A stretch of 64,000 nt of DNA, from assembly GCA_036556425.1 (NCBI GenBank), contig DATBJJ010000067.1:25422-89421 (forward strand). The letters run 5' to 3'. Positions 27,646 to 35,337 of this stretch are shown here, piece by piece; position 1 is the first letter of the stretch; every line of letters begins with the position of its first letter. The notes below the pieces were generated by a model, which worked only from the letters and a program-made list of their open reading frames with translations, searched no databases and was not told where the DNA came from. The translations under genes and the position numbers were made by a program. This DNA is from DATBJJ01 sp036556425. GTDB taxonomy: Bacteria > Acidobacteriota > Vicinamibacteria > Vicinamibacterales > 2-12-FULL-66-21.

Positions 27646-28440
27646 TTGACCGGCATCGCGTTGAAGGACCTGCTCGAAGCGGGTGTCCATTTCGGCCACC
27701 AGACGAAGCGCTGGAACCCGAAGATGAAGACGTACATCTTCGGCGAGCGGAACGGGATCTACATCATCGACCTCGCCAAGACAGCCAAGCTCTTTCGTGA
27801 GGCGGAGCAGTTCACGACGAACCTGGCGGCCGAGGGCCGGACGATCCTCTTCGTTGGCACCAAGCGGCAGGCTCAAGACGCGGTGGCGGAAGAAGCACAG
27901 CGCTGCGGGATGTTCTTCGTCAATCAGCGCTGGCTGGGCGGCCTCCTGACGAACTTCGCGACGATTCAGCGCAGCCTCGCACGGCTGCGGGATCTCGAGG
28001 CGATGGAAACCGACGGGCGCTACGAGACGCTCTCGAAGAAAGAGATCGCGCAGATCGAAAAGGAGAAGCGCAAGCTCCAGAAGAACCTCGAGGGCATCCG
28101 GAACATGTCCAGGCTGCCGGACGCGCTCTTCGTCGTCGACACGCGCAAGGAAAAGATCGCCGTGGACGAGGCGCGCAAGCTCAAGATCCCGGTCATTGGC
28201 GTCGTCGACACGAATTGCGATCCGGACGAAGTCGACTACGTGATTCCCGGCAACGACGACGCGCTCCGCGCGATTCGATTGTTCTCGTCGCGCATCGCCG
28301 AAGCGGTGATCGGCGGCCGAGGGATTCGCGAATCGGCGCAGGCCGACGAGGGAGACAACGACTCGGACGACCGCGGTCGCCGGGGCCGCCAGGCTCGACA
28401 GGCGAGGCCCGAGCAGGCTACGTCGACAGCCTCCGTCTAG
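27646..28440 (+). CDS. rpsB: 30S ribosomal protein S2
   Basis: Small-subunit protein at the head-body junction. The 264-residue product has LLEAGVHFGHQTKRWNPKM, FVGTKRQAQDAV, NQRWLGGLLTNF, DALFVVDTRKEKIAV and PVIGVVDTNCDPD. Start is TTG 27646 after a clear GGAGG (27637-27641). A charged, low-complexity tail of about 35 residues follows the conserved core. tsf lies downstream, the usual rpsB-tsf pair. Confidence 0.97.
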   Translation: MTGIALKDLLEAGVHFGHQTKRWNPKMKTYIFGERNGIYIIDLAKTAKLFREAEQFTTNLAAEGRTILFVGTKRQAQDAVAEEAQRCGMFFVNQRWLGGLLTNFATIQRSLARLRDLEAMETDGRYETLSKKEIAQIEKEKRKLQKNLEGIRNMSRLPDALFVVDTRKEKIAVDEARKLKIPVIGVVDTNCDPDEVDYVIPGNDDALRAIRLFSSRIAEAVIGGRGIRESAQADEGDNDSDDRGRRGRQARQARPEQATSTASV

Positions 28441-28466
28441 CACGGAACAGGCTCTCGATTTTTTCG

Positions 28467-28497
28467 CGCCGGCCGGGCTCACCGGGCCGGCGTTGTT
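28467..28497 (+). terminator. GC hairpin between rpsB and tsf
   Basis: CGCCGGCC and GGCCGGCG pair around a GGGCTCACCG loop, followed by TTGTT. The T-run is weak and a stronger TTTTTT lies before, not after, the stem. It may attenuate transcription between rpsB and tsf; a full terminator is doubtful. Confidence 0.3.
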
Positions 28498-28507
28498 ATG
28501 TACGCGC

Positions 28508-28532
28508 GGACGGCGGACAGCGGACAGCGGAA
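28508..28532. repeat. Short (GCGGACA)n repeat upstream of tsf
   Basis: GGACGGCGGACAGCGGACAG is followed by CGGAAGG, about three 7-bp units just upstream of the tsf ribosome site. It is one of several short arrays at gene boundaries in this window, each with a different core. Confidence 0.6.
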
Positions 28533-28554
28533 GGATGCTATGTCAGGAGTATCG

Positions 28555-29157
28555 ATGGAAATCACAGCAGCCATGGTGAAGAAGCTCCGTGAGCTCACGG
28601 GCGCGGGCATGATGGAGTGCAAGGCCGCGCTGACCGAGGCGAACGGCAACATCGAGGAAGCCACGACGATTCTGCGCAAGCGCGGCCTCGCGCAGGCGAC
28701 GAAGAAGGCCGGCCGTACGACCAACGAGGGCTTGATCGGCAGCTACATTCACATGGGCGGCAAGATCGGCGTGCTGGTCGAGGTCAATTGCGAGTCCGAC
28801 TTCGTGGCGCGGACCGAGGATTTCCAGAGCCTCGCGCGCGAGATCGCGATGCACATCGCCGCCGCCAGCCCGCAGTACGTCCGCCGCGAGGACGTGCCGG
28901 GCGACGTGCTGGACCGCGAGCGCGACATCTATCGCGCGCAGATGAAGGATCAGAACAAGCCGCCGCAGGTCGTCGACAAGATCGTCGAGGGCAAGTTGAA
29001 CAGCTTCTTCGAGCAGGTCTGCCTGCTCGATCAACCGTCGGTGCGCGATCCGAAGGTCACGATCGGCCAGCTCGTTCAGGCCGCGATCGCCAAGCTCGGT
29101 GAGAACATCGCGATCCCGCGATTCGTTCGGTTCAAGCTCGGCGAAACGGCCGGCTAA
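28555..29157 (+). CDS. tsf: Translation elongation factor Ts
   Basis: Guanine-nucleotide exchange factor for EF-Tu. The 200-residue product begins EITAAMVKKLRELTGAGMME and has the conserved TDFV-like core as NCESDFVARTEDFQSLA. It ends near TIGQLVQAAIAKLGENI. It is shorter than the E. coli protein (283) and resembles the compact forms seen in other phyla. ATG 28555 is preferred because AGGAG (28545-28549) sits at ideal spacing; in-frame upstream starts at 28540 and 28498 exist. Confidence 0.95.
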   Translation: MEITAAMVKKLRELTGAGMMECKAALTEANGNIEEATTILRKRGLAQATKKAGRTTNEGLIGSYIHMGGKIGVLVEVNCESDFVARTEDFQSLAREIAMHIAAASPQYVRREDVPGDVLDRERDIYRAQMKDQNKPPQVVDKIVEGKLNSFFEQVCLLDQPSVRDPKVTIGQLVQAAIAKLGENIAIPRFVRFKLGETAG

Positions 29158-29161
29158 CGGT

Positions 29162-29310
29162 CACACGTTCGCCGGGTTCACAGGTTCACCGGGTTCACAG
29201 ATTCACCGGGTTCACAGGTTCACCGGGTTCACAGGTTCACGGGTTCACAGGTTCACGGGTTCACGAGATTCGTCGCCTGCGAACCCGGGAACCTTGGAAC
29301 GCGGGAACCC
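29162..29310. repeat. Tandem repeats TTCACAGG/TTCACCGGG between tsf and pyrH
   Basis: The tsf-pyrH spacer is built from alternating TTCACAGG and TTCACCGGG blocks, about nine TTCAC words, giving a 17-bp higher-order unit. It degenerates into related GGAACC-type words (GGGAACC, TTGGAAC, CTGGAACC) up to about 29316. No coding content is seen. It ends just before the -10 element of pyrH. Confidence 0.85.
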
Positions 29311-29327
29311 TGGAACCACAGCGAAGC

Positions 29328-29333
29328 TATAAT
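29328..29333 (+). promoter_or_regulatory. Consensus -10 TATAAT directly before pyrH
   Basis: TATAAT lies eight bases before the pyrH ATG (29342), so transcription would begin at or within a base or two of the start codon. No Shine-Dalgarno sequence is present between them. This fits a leaderless mRNA for pyrH. Confidence 0.5.
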
Positions 29334-29341
29334 TCCCCTCC

Positions 29342-30058
29342 ATGTCGGATCCCGTCTACCGCCGCGTCCTCCTCAAACTCTCAGGCGAAGCGCTCATGGG
29401 CGAGCAACAGTTCGGGATCGACCCGGCTGTTGCGAACCGGATCGCGGCGGACATCGGCGAAATCCAGCAGCTCGGCGTGCAGACGGCGGTCGTGATCGGC
29501 GGAGGCAACCTGTTCCGCGGCCTTGCGGCGAGCGCGAAAGGCATGGATCGCGCGACGGCCGACTACATGGGCATGCTCGCGACGGTGATCAACGCGCTCG
29601 CGCTGCAGGACGCGCTCGAGAAGCACAACGTGATGACGCGAGTGGCGACGGCGATCGAGATGCGCGCCGTCGCGGAGCCGTTCATCCGCCGGCGCGCCGT
29701 CCGCCACCTCGAGAAAGGCCGCGTCGTCGTGTTCGCCGCGGGGACGGGCAATCCGTATTTCACGACCGACACGGCCGCCGCGCTTCGCGCGATGGAGATG
29801 AAGGCGGACGTGATCCTCAAAGGCACCAAGGTCGACGGGATCTACACGGCCGATCCCATGGTCGACAAGACGGCGACGAAGTATCTGGAGATCTCCTACC
29901 TGAAGGTCCTCGAGCAGGGACTCAAGGTGATGGACGCGACGGCGATCTCGCTCTGCATGGACAACCGCCTGCCGATCGTCGTCTTCAATCTGCGGACGGC
30001 CGGCAATCTGAAGCGCGTGATCATGGGCGAGCCAATCGGCACAACTGTCAGAGTCTGA
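29342..30058 (+). CDS. pyrH: UMP kinase
   Basis: Phosphorylates UMP to UDP; hexameric amino-acid-kinase fold. The 238-residue product has RVLLKLSGEALMGEQQFGID, VVIGGGNLFRGL, DYMGMLATVINALALQDALE, FAAGTGNPYFTTDTAAALRA, DVILKGTKVDGIYTADP and a C-terminal IVVFNLRTAGNLKRVIMGE. The ATG is preceded by TATAAT rather than a ribosome site. frr follows 17 bp downstream. Confidence 0.97.
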   Translation: MSDPVYRRVLLKLSGEALMGEQQFGIDPAVANRIAADIGEIQQLGVQTAVVIGGGNLFRGLAASAKGMDRATADYMGMLATVINALALQDALEKHNVMTRVATAIEMRAVAEPFIRRRAVRHLEKGRVVVFAAGTGNPYFTTDTAAALRAMEMKADVILKGTKVDGIYTADPMVDKTATKYLEISYLKVLEQGLKVMDATAISLCMDNRLPIVVFNLRTAGNLKRVIMGEPIGTTVRV

Positions 30059-30075
30059 CGAGCGGTGGAGACGCT

Positions 30076-30645
30076 ATGGACGCAACCGACATAAAAGGCC
30101 TGCTGGCGGAACTGAAGAAGAAGATGGACGCGCACATCGAGCACGTCCGGCGCGAGCTCGGCGGCGTGCGCACGGGCCGTGCCTCGGTGACGATTCTCGA
30201 TTCGGTGCACGTCGAGGCGTACGGATCGCAGATGCCGCTCAACCAGGTGGCATCGTTGTCGATCCCGGAACCAACGATGATCATCGCGCAGCCGTTCGAT
30301 CCGTCGCTCACGGGCGCGATCGAGAAAGCGATTCGCAGCGCGAATCTCGGCTTGAATCCCGCGACGGATGGCAAGGCGATTCGAATTCCGATCCCCACGC
30401 TCACGGAGGAGCGCCGCAAAGAGCTTTCGAAGCTGGTTCACAAGTACGCCGAAGAAGGACGAAACGGCGTGCGCCAGTCGCGCCGCGACGCCAACGATCG
30501 GCTGAAGAAGCTGCTCAAGGATCACAAGATCTCCGAAGACGACGAGCGGCGCGCCCTGGAGGACGTGCAGAAGGCGACCGATCAACATGTCGCCACGATC
30601 GACGAGCTCCAGAAGAAGAAAGACACAGAGCTCCTCGGCAAGTAG
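30076..30645 (+). CDS. frr: Ribosome recycling factor
   Basis: Splits the post-termination ribosome with EF-G. The 189-residue product contains ELGGVRTGRASVTILDSVHV, MPLNQVASLSIPEPTMIIAQ, AIRSANLGLNPATDGKAIRI and PIPTLTEERRKELSKLV. It is slightly longer at the N-terminus than E. coli RRF (185). It is part of the rplM-rpsI-rpsB-tsf-pyrH-frr run. Confidence 0.97.
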   Translation: MDATDIKGLLAELKKKMDAHIEHVRRELGGVRTGRASVTILDSVHVEAYGSQMPLNQVASLSIPEPTMIIAQPFDPSLTGAIEKAIRSANLGLNPATDGKAIRIPIPTLTEERRKELSKLVHKYAEEGRNGVRQSRRDANDRLKKLLKDHKISEDDERRALEDVQKATDQHVATIDELQKKKDTELLGK

Positions 30646-30648
30646 CGC

Positions 30649-31821
30649 GTGGCGTTGTTCTCTCATCTCGCGTGCTCGGTGCCGTGCGGCGCCGCGCCGT
30701 ACGATCCGCGCGTCGAGCAGCATCTCTGCACGTGCGGCGCTCCCCTGCTCGCACGCTACGATCTCGACGGCGCGCGCGGATGGCCGCGCGACTCGCTCTC
30801 GTCGCGCGCCGCGAACATGTGGCGCTACCGCGAGCTGATGCCGCTCTTCGACGGCGAGTCGCCAATCACGCTCGGCGAAGGCTGGACGCCGCTCATCCAT
30901 GCGAAACGGCTCGGCGCCGATCTCGGCATGGATCGCCTCTTCGTCAAAGACGAATCGTTGAACCCCACGAACTCGTTCAAGGCCCGCGGACTCTCCGCCG
31001 CGGTCACGCGCGCGGCGCATCTCGGCGCGAGCGCTCTGGCGGTCCCTTCGGCTGGCAACGCGGCAAACGCGATGGCGGCGTACGCCGCTGCCGCGGGCAT
31101 TCCCGCGCACGTGTTCATGCCGAAGGATGTGAAGGTGCCGTTCATCCGCGAGTGCGAGCTGTACGGCGCCGAGGTGAATCTCGTCGATGGTTTGATCACC
31201 GATGCCGGGCGCATCGCGGCGGAGCGCGGGCGGCCGCTCGGCTGGTACGACATGTCCACCCTCAAAGAGCCGTACCGCATCGAGGGCAAGAAGACGATGG
31301 CGTACGAGATCGGCGAGCAGCTCGAATGGAGCTTTCCCGATTGGATCATCTATCCGACGGGCGGCGGCACCGGAATGGTCGGCATGTGGAAAGCGTTCGA
31401 GGAAATGGAGCGCATCGGCTGGAAGGCGCCGGGCCGCCGGCCGAAGATGGTCTCGGTGCAGGCGGAGAACTGCGCGCCGATCGTCCGCGCGTTCGACCAG
31501 GGCCACGAGCGATCGGACCTCTGGCTGAACGCGCGCACGATCGCGGACGGCCTCCGCGTGCCGAAGGCGATCGGAGACTTCCTCGTGCTGCGCGCGATTC
31601 GCGAGAGCGGCGGGACGGCGATCGCGGCGTCCGACGCCGAGATGGTGACGGGCATGCGCGAGCTTGGGAGCCGCGAAGGGATCAGCGCCGCGCCGGAAGG
31701 CGGCGCCGCCCTGCAGGCGCTCAAGGTCCTCCTCGCGGACGGGCGCGTGGCGCCATCGGACACCGTCGTGCTCTTCAACACGGGCGGAGCGCTGAAGTAC
31801 CTCGATGTGCTAAACTCATGA
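30649..31821 (+). CDS. thrC: Threonine synthase (N-terminal zinc-ribbon type)
   Basis: PLP enzyme converting O-phosphohomoserine to threonine. The 390-residue product begins with a cysteine cluster (CSVPCG, then CTCG) typical of the zinc-ribbon form. Then come TLGEGWTPLIHAKRLGADLG, the PLP lysine K111 in NPTNSFKARGLS, VPSAGNAANAMAAYAAAAGI and the phosphate loop YPTGGGTGMVGM. GTG 30649 starts 3 bp after the frr stop. The fold-type II family is broad, but the N-terminal cysteines and FKARGLS favour threonine synthase over threonine dehydratase. Confidence 0.88.
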   Translation: MALFSHLACSVPCGAAPYDPRVEQHLCTCGAPLLARYDLDGARGWPRDSLSSRAANMWRYRELMPLFDGESPITLGEGWTPLIHAKRLGADLGMDRLFVKDESLNPTNSFKARGLSAAVTRAAHLGASALAVPSAGNAANAMAAYAAAAGIPAHVFMPKDVKVPFIRECELYGAEVNLVDGLITDAGRIAAERGRPLGWYDMSTLKEPYRIEGKKTMAYEIGEQLEWSFPDWIIYPTGGGTGMVGMWKAFEEMERIGWKAPGRRPKMVSVQAENCAPIVRAFDQGHERSDLWLNARTIADGLRVPKAIGDFLVLRAIRESGGTAIAASDAEMVTGMRELGSREGISAAPEGGAALQALKVLLADGRVAPSDTVVLFNTGGALKYLDVLNS

Positions 31822-31873
31822 TTTGCGCGTGCACGCCGCGTCGCCGCTGTGAGCGCGCGTGCAGTTCAGACGT

Positions 31874-31949
<76 letters not shown>

Positions 31950-32137
31950 ACTTTTCCCAACAATTCCCGCAGATTTTTCAGCTCGTCATCCGCGGCCGCC
32001 GATTGTCACGCGGTTGTGCCGCGCGCGATCGAGAGGGTGCCGAGCGCGTCGATTTTCCGCGCTTCCGTCGGGTGCGTGTTGAGCCCAAAAACATACACGG
32101 TCCCGGTGACGCGACCGGCCGCGCCGCAGGCGCGAGC
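31950..32137. other. Non-coding spacer after tRNA-Ala
   Basis: No gene was recognised between the tRNA and the large inverted repeat. On the minus strand 31 open codons (about 32005-32097) read like protein (VYVFGLNTHPTEARK), but without a start, domain or continuation. They may be a gene remnant or chance. Confidence 0.4.
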
Positions 32138-32213
32138 AAGGGTGCAGGAGATCAAGCATCAGAGCGACCGCAGAACTCGAGCGTCCCTCTGATGCTTGGT
32201 CTCCTGCACCCTT
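32138..32213. repeat. 27-bp inverted repeat with 22-base loop
   Basis: The left arm at 32138-32164 (starting AAGGGTGCAGGAG, ending AGCATCAGAG) is the reverse complement of the right arm at 32187-32213, except one position that becomes a U-G pair in plus-strand RNA. The hairpin is far longer than a terminator stem and has no T-tract on either side. It could be the core of a miniature transposable element or a structured RNA. Confidence 0.85.
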
Positions 32214-32215
32214 CC

Positions 32216-32236
32216 CAGGCTGGCCACGCCAGCCTG
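32216..32236. repeat. 9-bp hairpin next to the 27-bp inverted repeat
   Basis: CAGGCTGGC-CAC-GCCAGCCTG is a perfect 9-bp stem with a 3-base loop, two bases after the larger hairpin. GCGACCG (32164-32170, in the first loop) is also complementary to CGGTCGC (32238-32244), so the region could fold as a compound structure. Repeated ATCCGCGCGATCCG words follow to about 32310. Confidence 0.65.
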
Positions 32237-32364
32237 CCGGTCGCTCGACGACCACCATCCGGACGTTCCGCACCTCAGGCATCCGCGCGATCCGTCTAAT
32301 CCGCGCGATCCGCGTCTCCCCAGACTGCCACGTCCCGCTAGCCCCTGAATTAATGGCAAAGCTC

Positions 32365-32586
32365 CTACCGTTTCCGGCGGCGGCTGAACACGACGTACAG
32401 CGCTAGCACGATCACGACCGGCACGAGCGAGACGAAATCGACGTCAATGCCAAACGCGCTGGAGAAAAACTGGTACGCAACCAAGACGCAGGCGCCCAAC
32501 ACGAACGCGGAGAACACCGCGGCAAACAAAGTGATCCACTCGTTGTCCGTGAAAGGGAACGTCCAGGGTTTGCGTTCCGTGCTCAT
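32365..32586 (-). CDS. Small two-helix membrane protein, overlapping the ADOP permease
   Basis: A 73-residue protein beginning STERKPWTFPFTDNEW, with two membrane segments (about 17-42, LFAAVFSAFVLGACVLVAY; about 50-66, LVPVVIVLALYVVF) and a basic end SRRRKR. No family recognised. Its ATG overlaps the permease stop (ATGA), indicating translational coupling and suggesting an accessory role for the permease. The frame stays open upstream to 32796, but that part is the permease read in another frame. Confidence 0.7.
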   Translation of the reverse strand: MSTERKPWTFPFTDNEWITLFAAVFSAFVLGACVLVAYQFFSSAFGIDVDFVSLVPVVIVLALYVVFSRRRKR

Positions 32587-35057
32587 TTCTCTCTCAACAC
32601 CTCTGCCGGATCGATCCGCGACGCACGCCATGCGGGCAGGGCGCCCGCTGCAATCGCCACGACCATCAACGTCAACGCCGCGAGCGCGAGCGTGAGCGGG
32701 TCGCGCGCGTCGAGGTCGTAGAGCAAGGCTCGAACGAACCCCGCGGCCCATCCGCTGACGAGAAGGCCGAGTGCGACGCCGAGCGCCGCGCGCCATACGA
32801 GCCGCAGCAGCACGAGCCGAATCACGGCGCGCCGTTGCGCGCCGAGCGCCATGCGCACGCCAATCTCGCTGCGCCGGACGCTGACCGAATACGCTGCCAC
32901 ACCGTACAAGCCGGCCGCGGCGAGCAGCAGCGCAAGCCCGCCGAAGAACCCGGAGAGAATCGCGAGCAGCCGCTCGCGAATGTAGAACACGCTGAGCGTC
33001 TCGGCGACCGTTTGAAACGACACGGCGAGATTGCGATCGACCTGCGCGATCGCCGCCGCCGTGCCCTCGGTCAATCGTTCCGGAGAGAGACCAGACCGCG
33101 CGCGTATGCTCAGGCTGATCGACGACATGGACGTCAACAGGTCCTCATGGAGGCGCTGCGCGAGCGGCGTGTAGATCGTCGGCTCGACGGCGTCGCGCAC
33201 TGTCGTGAACGCGGCGTCCGCAACGACGCCCACGACTTCGAGCGGCCGCCGCTTCCCCTCTTCCTCCACGACCGTCAACGTCTGCCCGATCGGCGCCGCG
33301 CCCGCGAGATACACGCGCGTGAACGCTTGGTTGACGATGGCGACGTCGCGCGCGCCGTGGCGATCGCGCTCGTCGAAGTCACGTCCCGCAACCAACCGTG
33401 TGCCGAAGGTCCGGAACCAGTTCGGGCTCACGGGGTTCGTGAGGATTCTCACCGCCCGTCCTCCGAACGCGGGATTGTCCGGCATCGCGATATCGGGCGT
33501 CACGCGGACGCCAACGCTCGCCAGCGGAGTCGCGAGCGACGTCGCGGCGCTCTCGACGCCCGGAACAGTGGCCACCTTCTCGCGCACGCGCTCGAACAGG
33601 GCGGGCCGAATGGCCGCCGGCACCGTCGTTCGTCCCGCGTCGACCGCGGCGACGATCACCCGGCCGCGATCGAATCCGAGATCGCGATACGCGAGCGCGA
33701 CGAACGATCGAAGGAAGAGTCCCGAGCCTGCGACGAGCACGAGCGACAACGCGATCTGGACGATCACGAGCCGCTCGCCGAAGCCGAGCGTCGCGCGGCC
33801 GGCGATGCCGCGCGCCTGCTGCTTCAACGCATCGACCGGCAGCACGTGCGCCGCCTTGAACGCGGGCATCGTGCCGAAGAGCAGCGCCGTCGCGATTGTT
33901 GCGATCGCCGCGGCGCCGAGAACGCGCCAATCGATCGACAAGTCGAGAAACGCGGTCGAGGCCCACGTCGACAGTTGCGCGACGAGCAATCGGCTGCCCC
34001 AGCTCGCGAACAGGAGCCCGAGCGAGGCGCCGATCGCGGAGAGGACGATGCTCTCGACGAGCAACTGCCGAATCAAACGCCCGCGCGGCGCGCCGAGCGC
34101 CAATCGCACGCTCATCTCGTAGCGCCGCGTCGCGGACTTCCCCAGCATCAGCGTCGCGATGTTCACGCACGCGACCAGCAGGACGATCACGACGATCGCT
34201 TGCACTGCGACGAGCGCATCCCCGTACTGCCGGCGAAATCGCGAGATGCCTTCCGGCGCGTCCTTCACGACCCACGCGGTGCTCAGATATTCCTCGCGAT
34301 CGTCCGCGTGCGTGAAGCTCGGCATCGTTGCCGCGCGAACCGCCGGCTGCGCGCTCGCGAGCGATCGCGACAGCTCTTCGGCGGTCTGACCCGGTAGCCG
34401 CCGTACCATGACCTGCAACCAGGTCCACATCGGTGCATCGAGCCGCTTCTGATTTCCCGTCTCGATCGGCAGCATCACGTCGAACGCCGCGCCGACGTTC
34501 AGCCCGAAGAACCCCGGCGGCAGCACGCCGACGATCGTGAACGGCACGCGATCGATCGAGAGCACTTGGCCGATCGCGTCGGGGCGTGCGCCGTAGCGCT
34601 GCCGCCAGAAGTCATGGCTGATGACGGCCACTGCTCCGTCGCGACCGCCGCCGGCACGATCGTCGTCGGCCGTGAAGGTCCGTCCGAGGATTGCGGGAAC
34701 ACCAAGAACGTCGAAGGTATTTCCCGACGCCCAAATCGCGCGCGCGAACGTGATCTCGCCGGTCTGCCCGAGGGCCGCGCGATCCGTGCCCCATGTGAAG
34801 GCGCGATCGAACACGCGCCGATCGCGAATCTCTTTCCACACGGGATAGCTGACGCCGTACCAACGCTCGGGGGTGACCGACGTCACGACCGCAAGCTCGG
34901 AGGGATTGAGCACCGGCAACGGCCGGAGGAGCAGGCTATTGACGATGGAGAAGATCGCAGTGTTCGCGCCGATGCCGAGCGTCAACGAGAGGATCGCGAC
35001 CGCCGTGACGACTGGCGTCGCGCGGAGGCTGCGAAACGCGAGGCGAACATCGTGCAT
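32583..35057 (-). CDS. MacB/FtsX-type permease of the ADOP family
   Basis: An 824-residue inner-membrane protein made of two fused MacB_PCD-FtsX halves. It starts HDVRLAFRSLRATPVVTAVA, then SLTLGIGANTAIFSIVNSLL, a large periplasmic domain, a cluster of three helices (about 270-430), a second periplasmic domain and three C-terminal helices ending PAWRASRIDPAEVLREK. This is the acidobacterial duplicated orphan permease layout, which lacks its own ATPase. No ABC ATPase gene is adjacent. The substrate is unknown. It is one reason to place the genome in Acidobacteriota. Confidence 0.9.
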   Translation of the reverse strand: MHDVRLAFRSLRATPVVTAVAILSLTLGIGANTAIFSIVNSLLLRPLPVLNPSELAVVTSVTPERWYGVSYPVWKEIRDRRVFDRAFTWGTDRAALGQTGEITFARAIWASGNTFDVLGVPAILGRTFTADDDRAGGGRDGAVAVISHDFWRQRYGARPDAIGQVLSIDRVPFTIVGVLPPGFFGLNVGAAFDVMLPIETGNQKRLDAPMWTWLQVMVRRLPGQTAEELSRSLASAQPAVRAATMPSFTHADDREEYLSTAWVVKDAPEGISRFRRQYGDALVAVQAIVVIVLLVACVNIATLMLGKSATRRYEMSVRLALGAPRGRLIRQLLVESIVLSAIGASLGLLFASWGSRLLVAQLSTWASTAFLDLSIDWRVLGAAAIATIATALLFGTMPAFKAAHVLPVDALKQQARGIAGRATLGFGERLVIVQIALSLVLVAGSGLFLRSFVALAYRDLGFDRGRVIVAAVDAGRTTVPAAIRPALFERVREKVATVPGVESAATSLATPLASVGVRVTPDIAMPDNPAFGGRAVRILTNPVSPNWFRTFGTRLVAGRDFDERDRHGARDVAIVNQAFTRVYLAGAAPIGQTLTVVEEEGKRRPLEVVGVVADAAFTTVRDAVEPTIYTPLAQRLHEDLLTSMSSISLSIRARSGLSPERLTEGTAAAIAQVDRNLAVSFQTVAETLSVFYIRERLLAILSGFFGGLALLLAAAGLYGVAAYSVSVRRSEIGVRMALGAQRRAVIRLVLLRLVWRAALGVALGLLVSGWAAGFVRALLYDLDARDPLTLALAALTLMVVAIAAGALPAWRASRIDPAEVLREK

Positions 35058-35337
35058 GCAGGTTCCGCCGGGAAGTATTCATCACATTCGTGACCCGAGT
35101 GCACAAAACGTCAGTCGATTGAATCGGCAGACGCCTGCGCCCCGAGGCGAACGACGTGAATGTATTCGGATTACAGGATTCGGATCGCTGCGTTGCTTCT
35201 GGCCACCCACGTGAAATAACCCGGGACCGCTGGCATCGGGAAATGGGCGGAACGTGCTGGTGTTCAGCGAATTGCCCGGCCCTCCCCGTCCACCCGACAT
35301 CTGGTGTGCGGGTTGCAGCGTTGGGCGGGTCTCTGCA
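35058..35337. other. Divergent spacer between the ADOP permease and the pseudokinase gene
   Basis: Contains a dyad CGATT-G-AATCG (35116-35126) and AT-rich words near 35155-35175 (TGTATTCGGATTACAGGATT) that could hold a plus-strand promoter. No clear -35/-10 pair was found. In-frame GTG 35254 lies upstream of the preferred ATG. Confidence 0.35.

Noticed and set aside
32005..32097. 31 protein-like codons on the minus strand (VYVFGLNTHPTEARK)
   Set aside because: No start, no domain and the frame closes on both sides. It could be a remnant of a gene, but the evidence is too thin for a pseudogene call.
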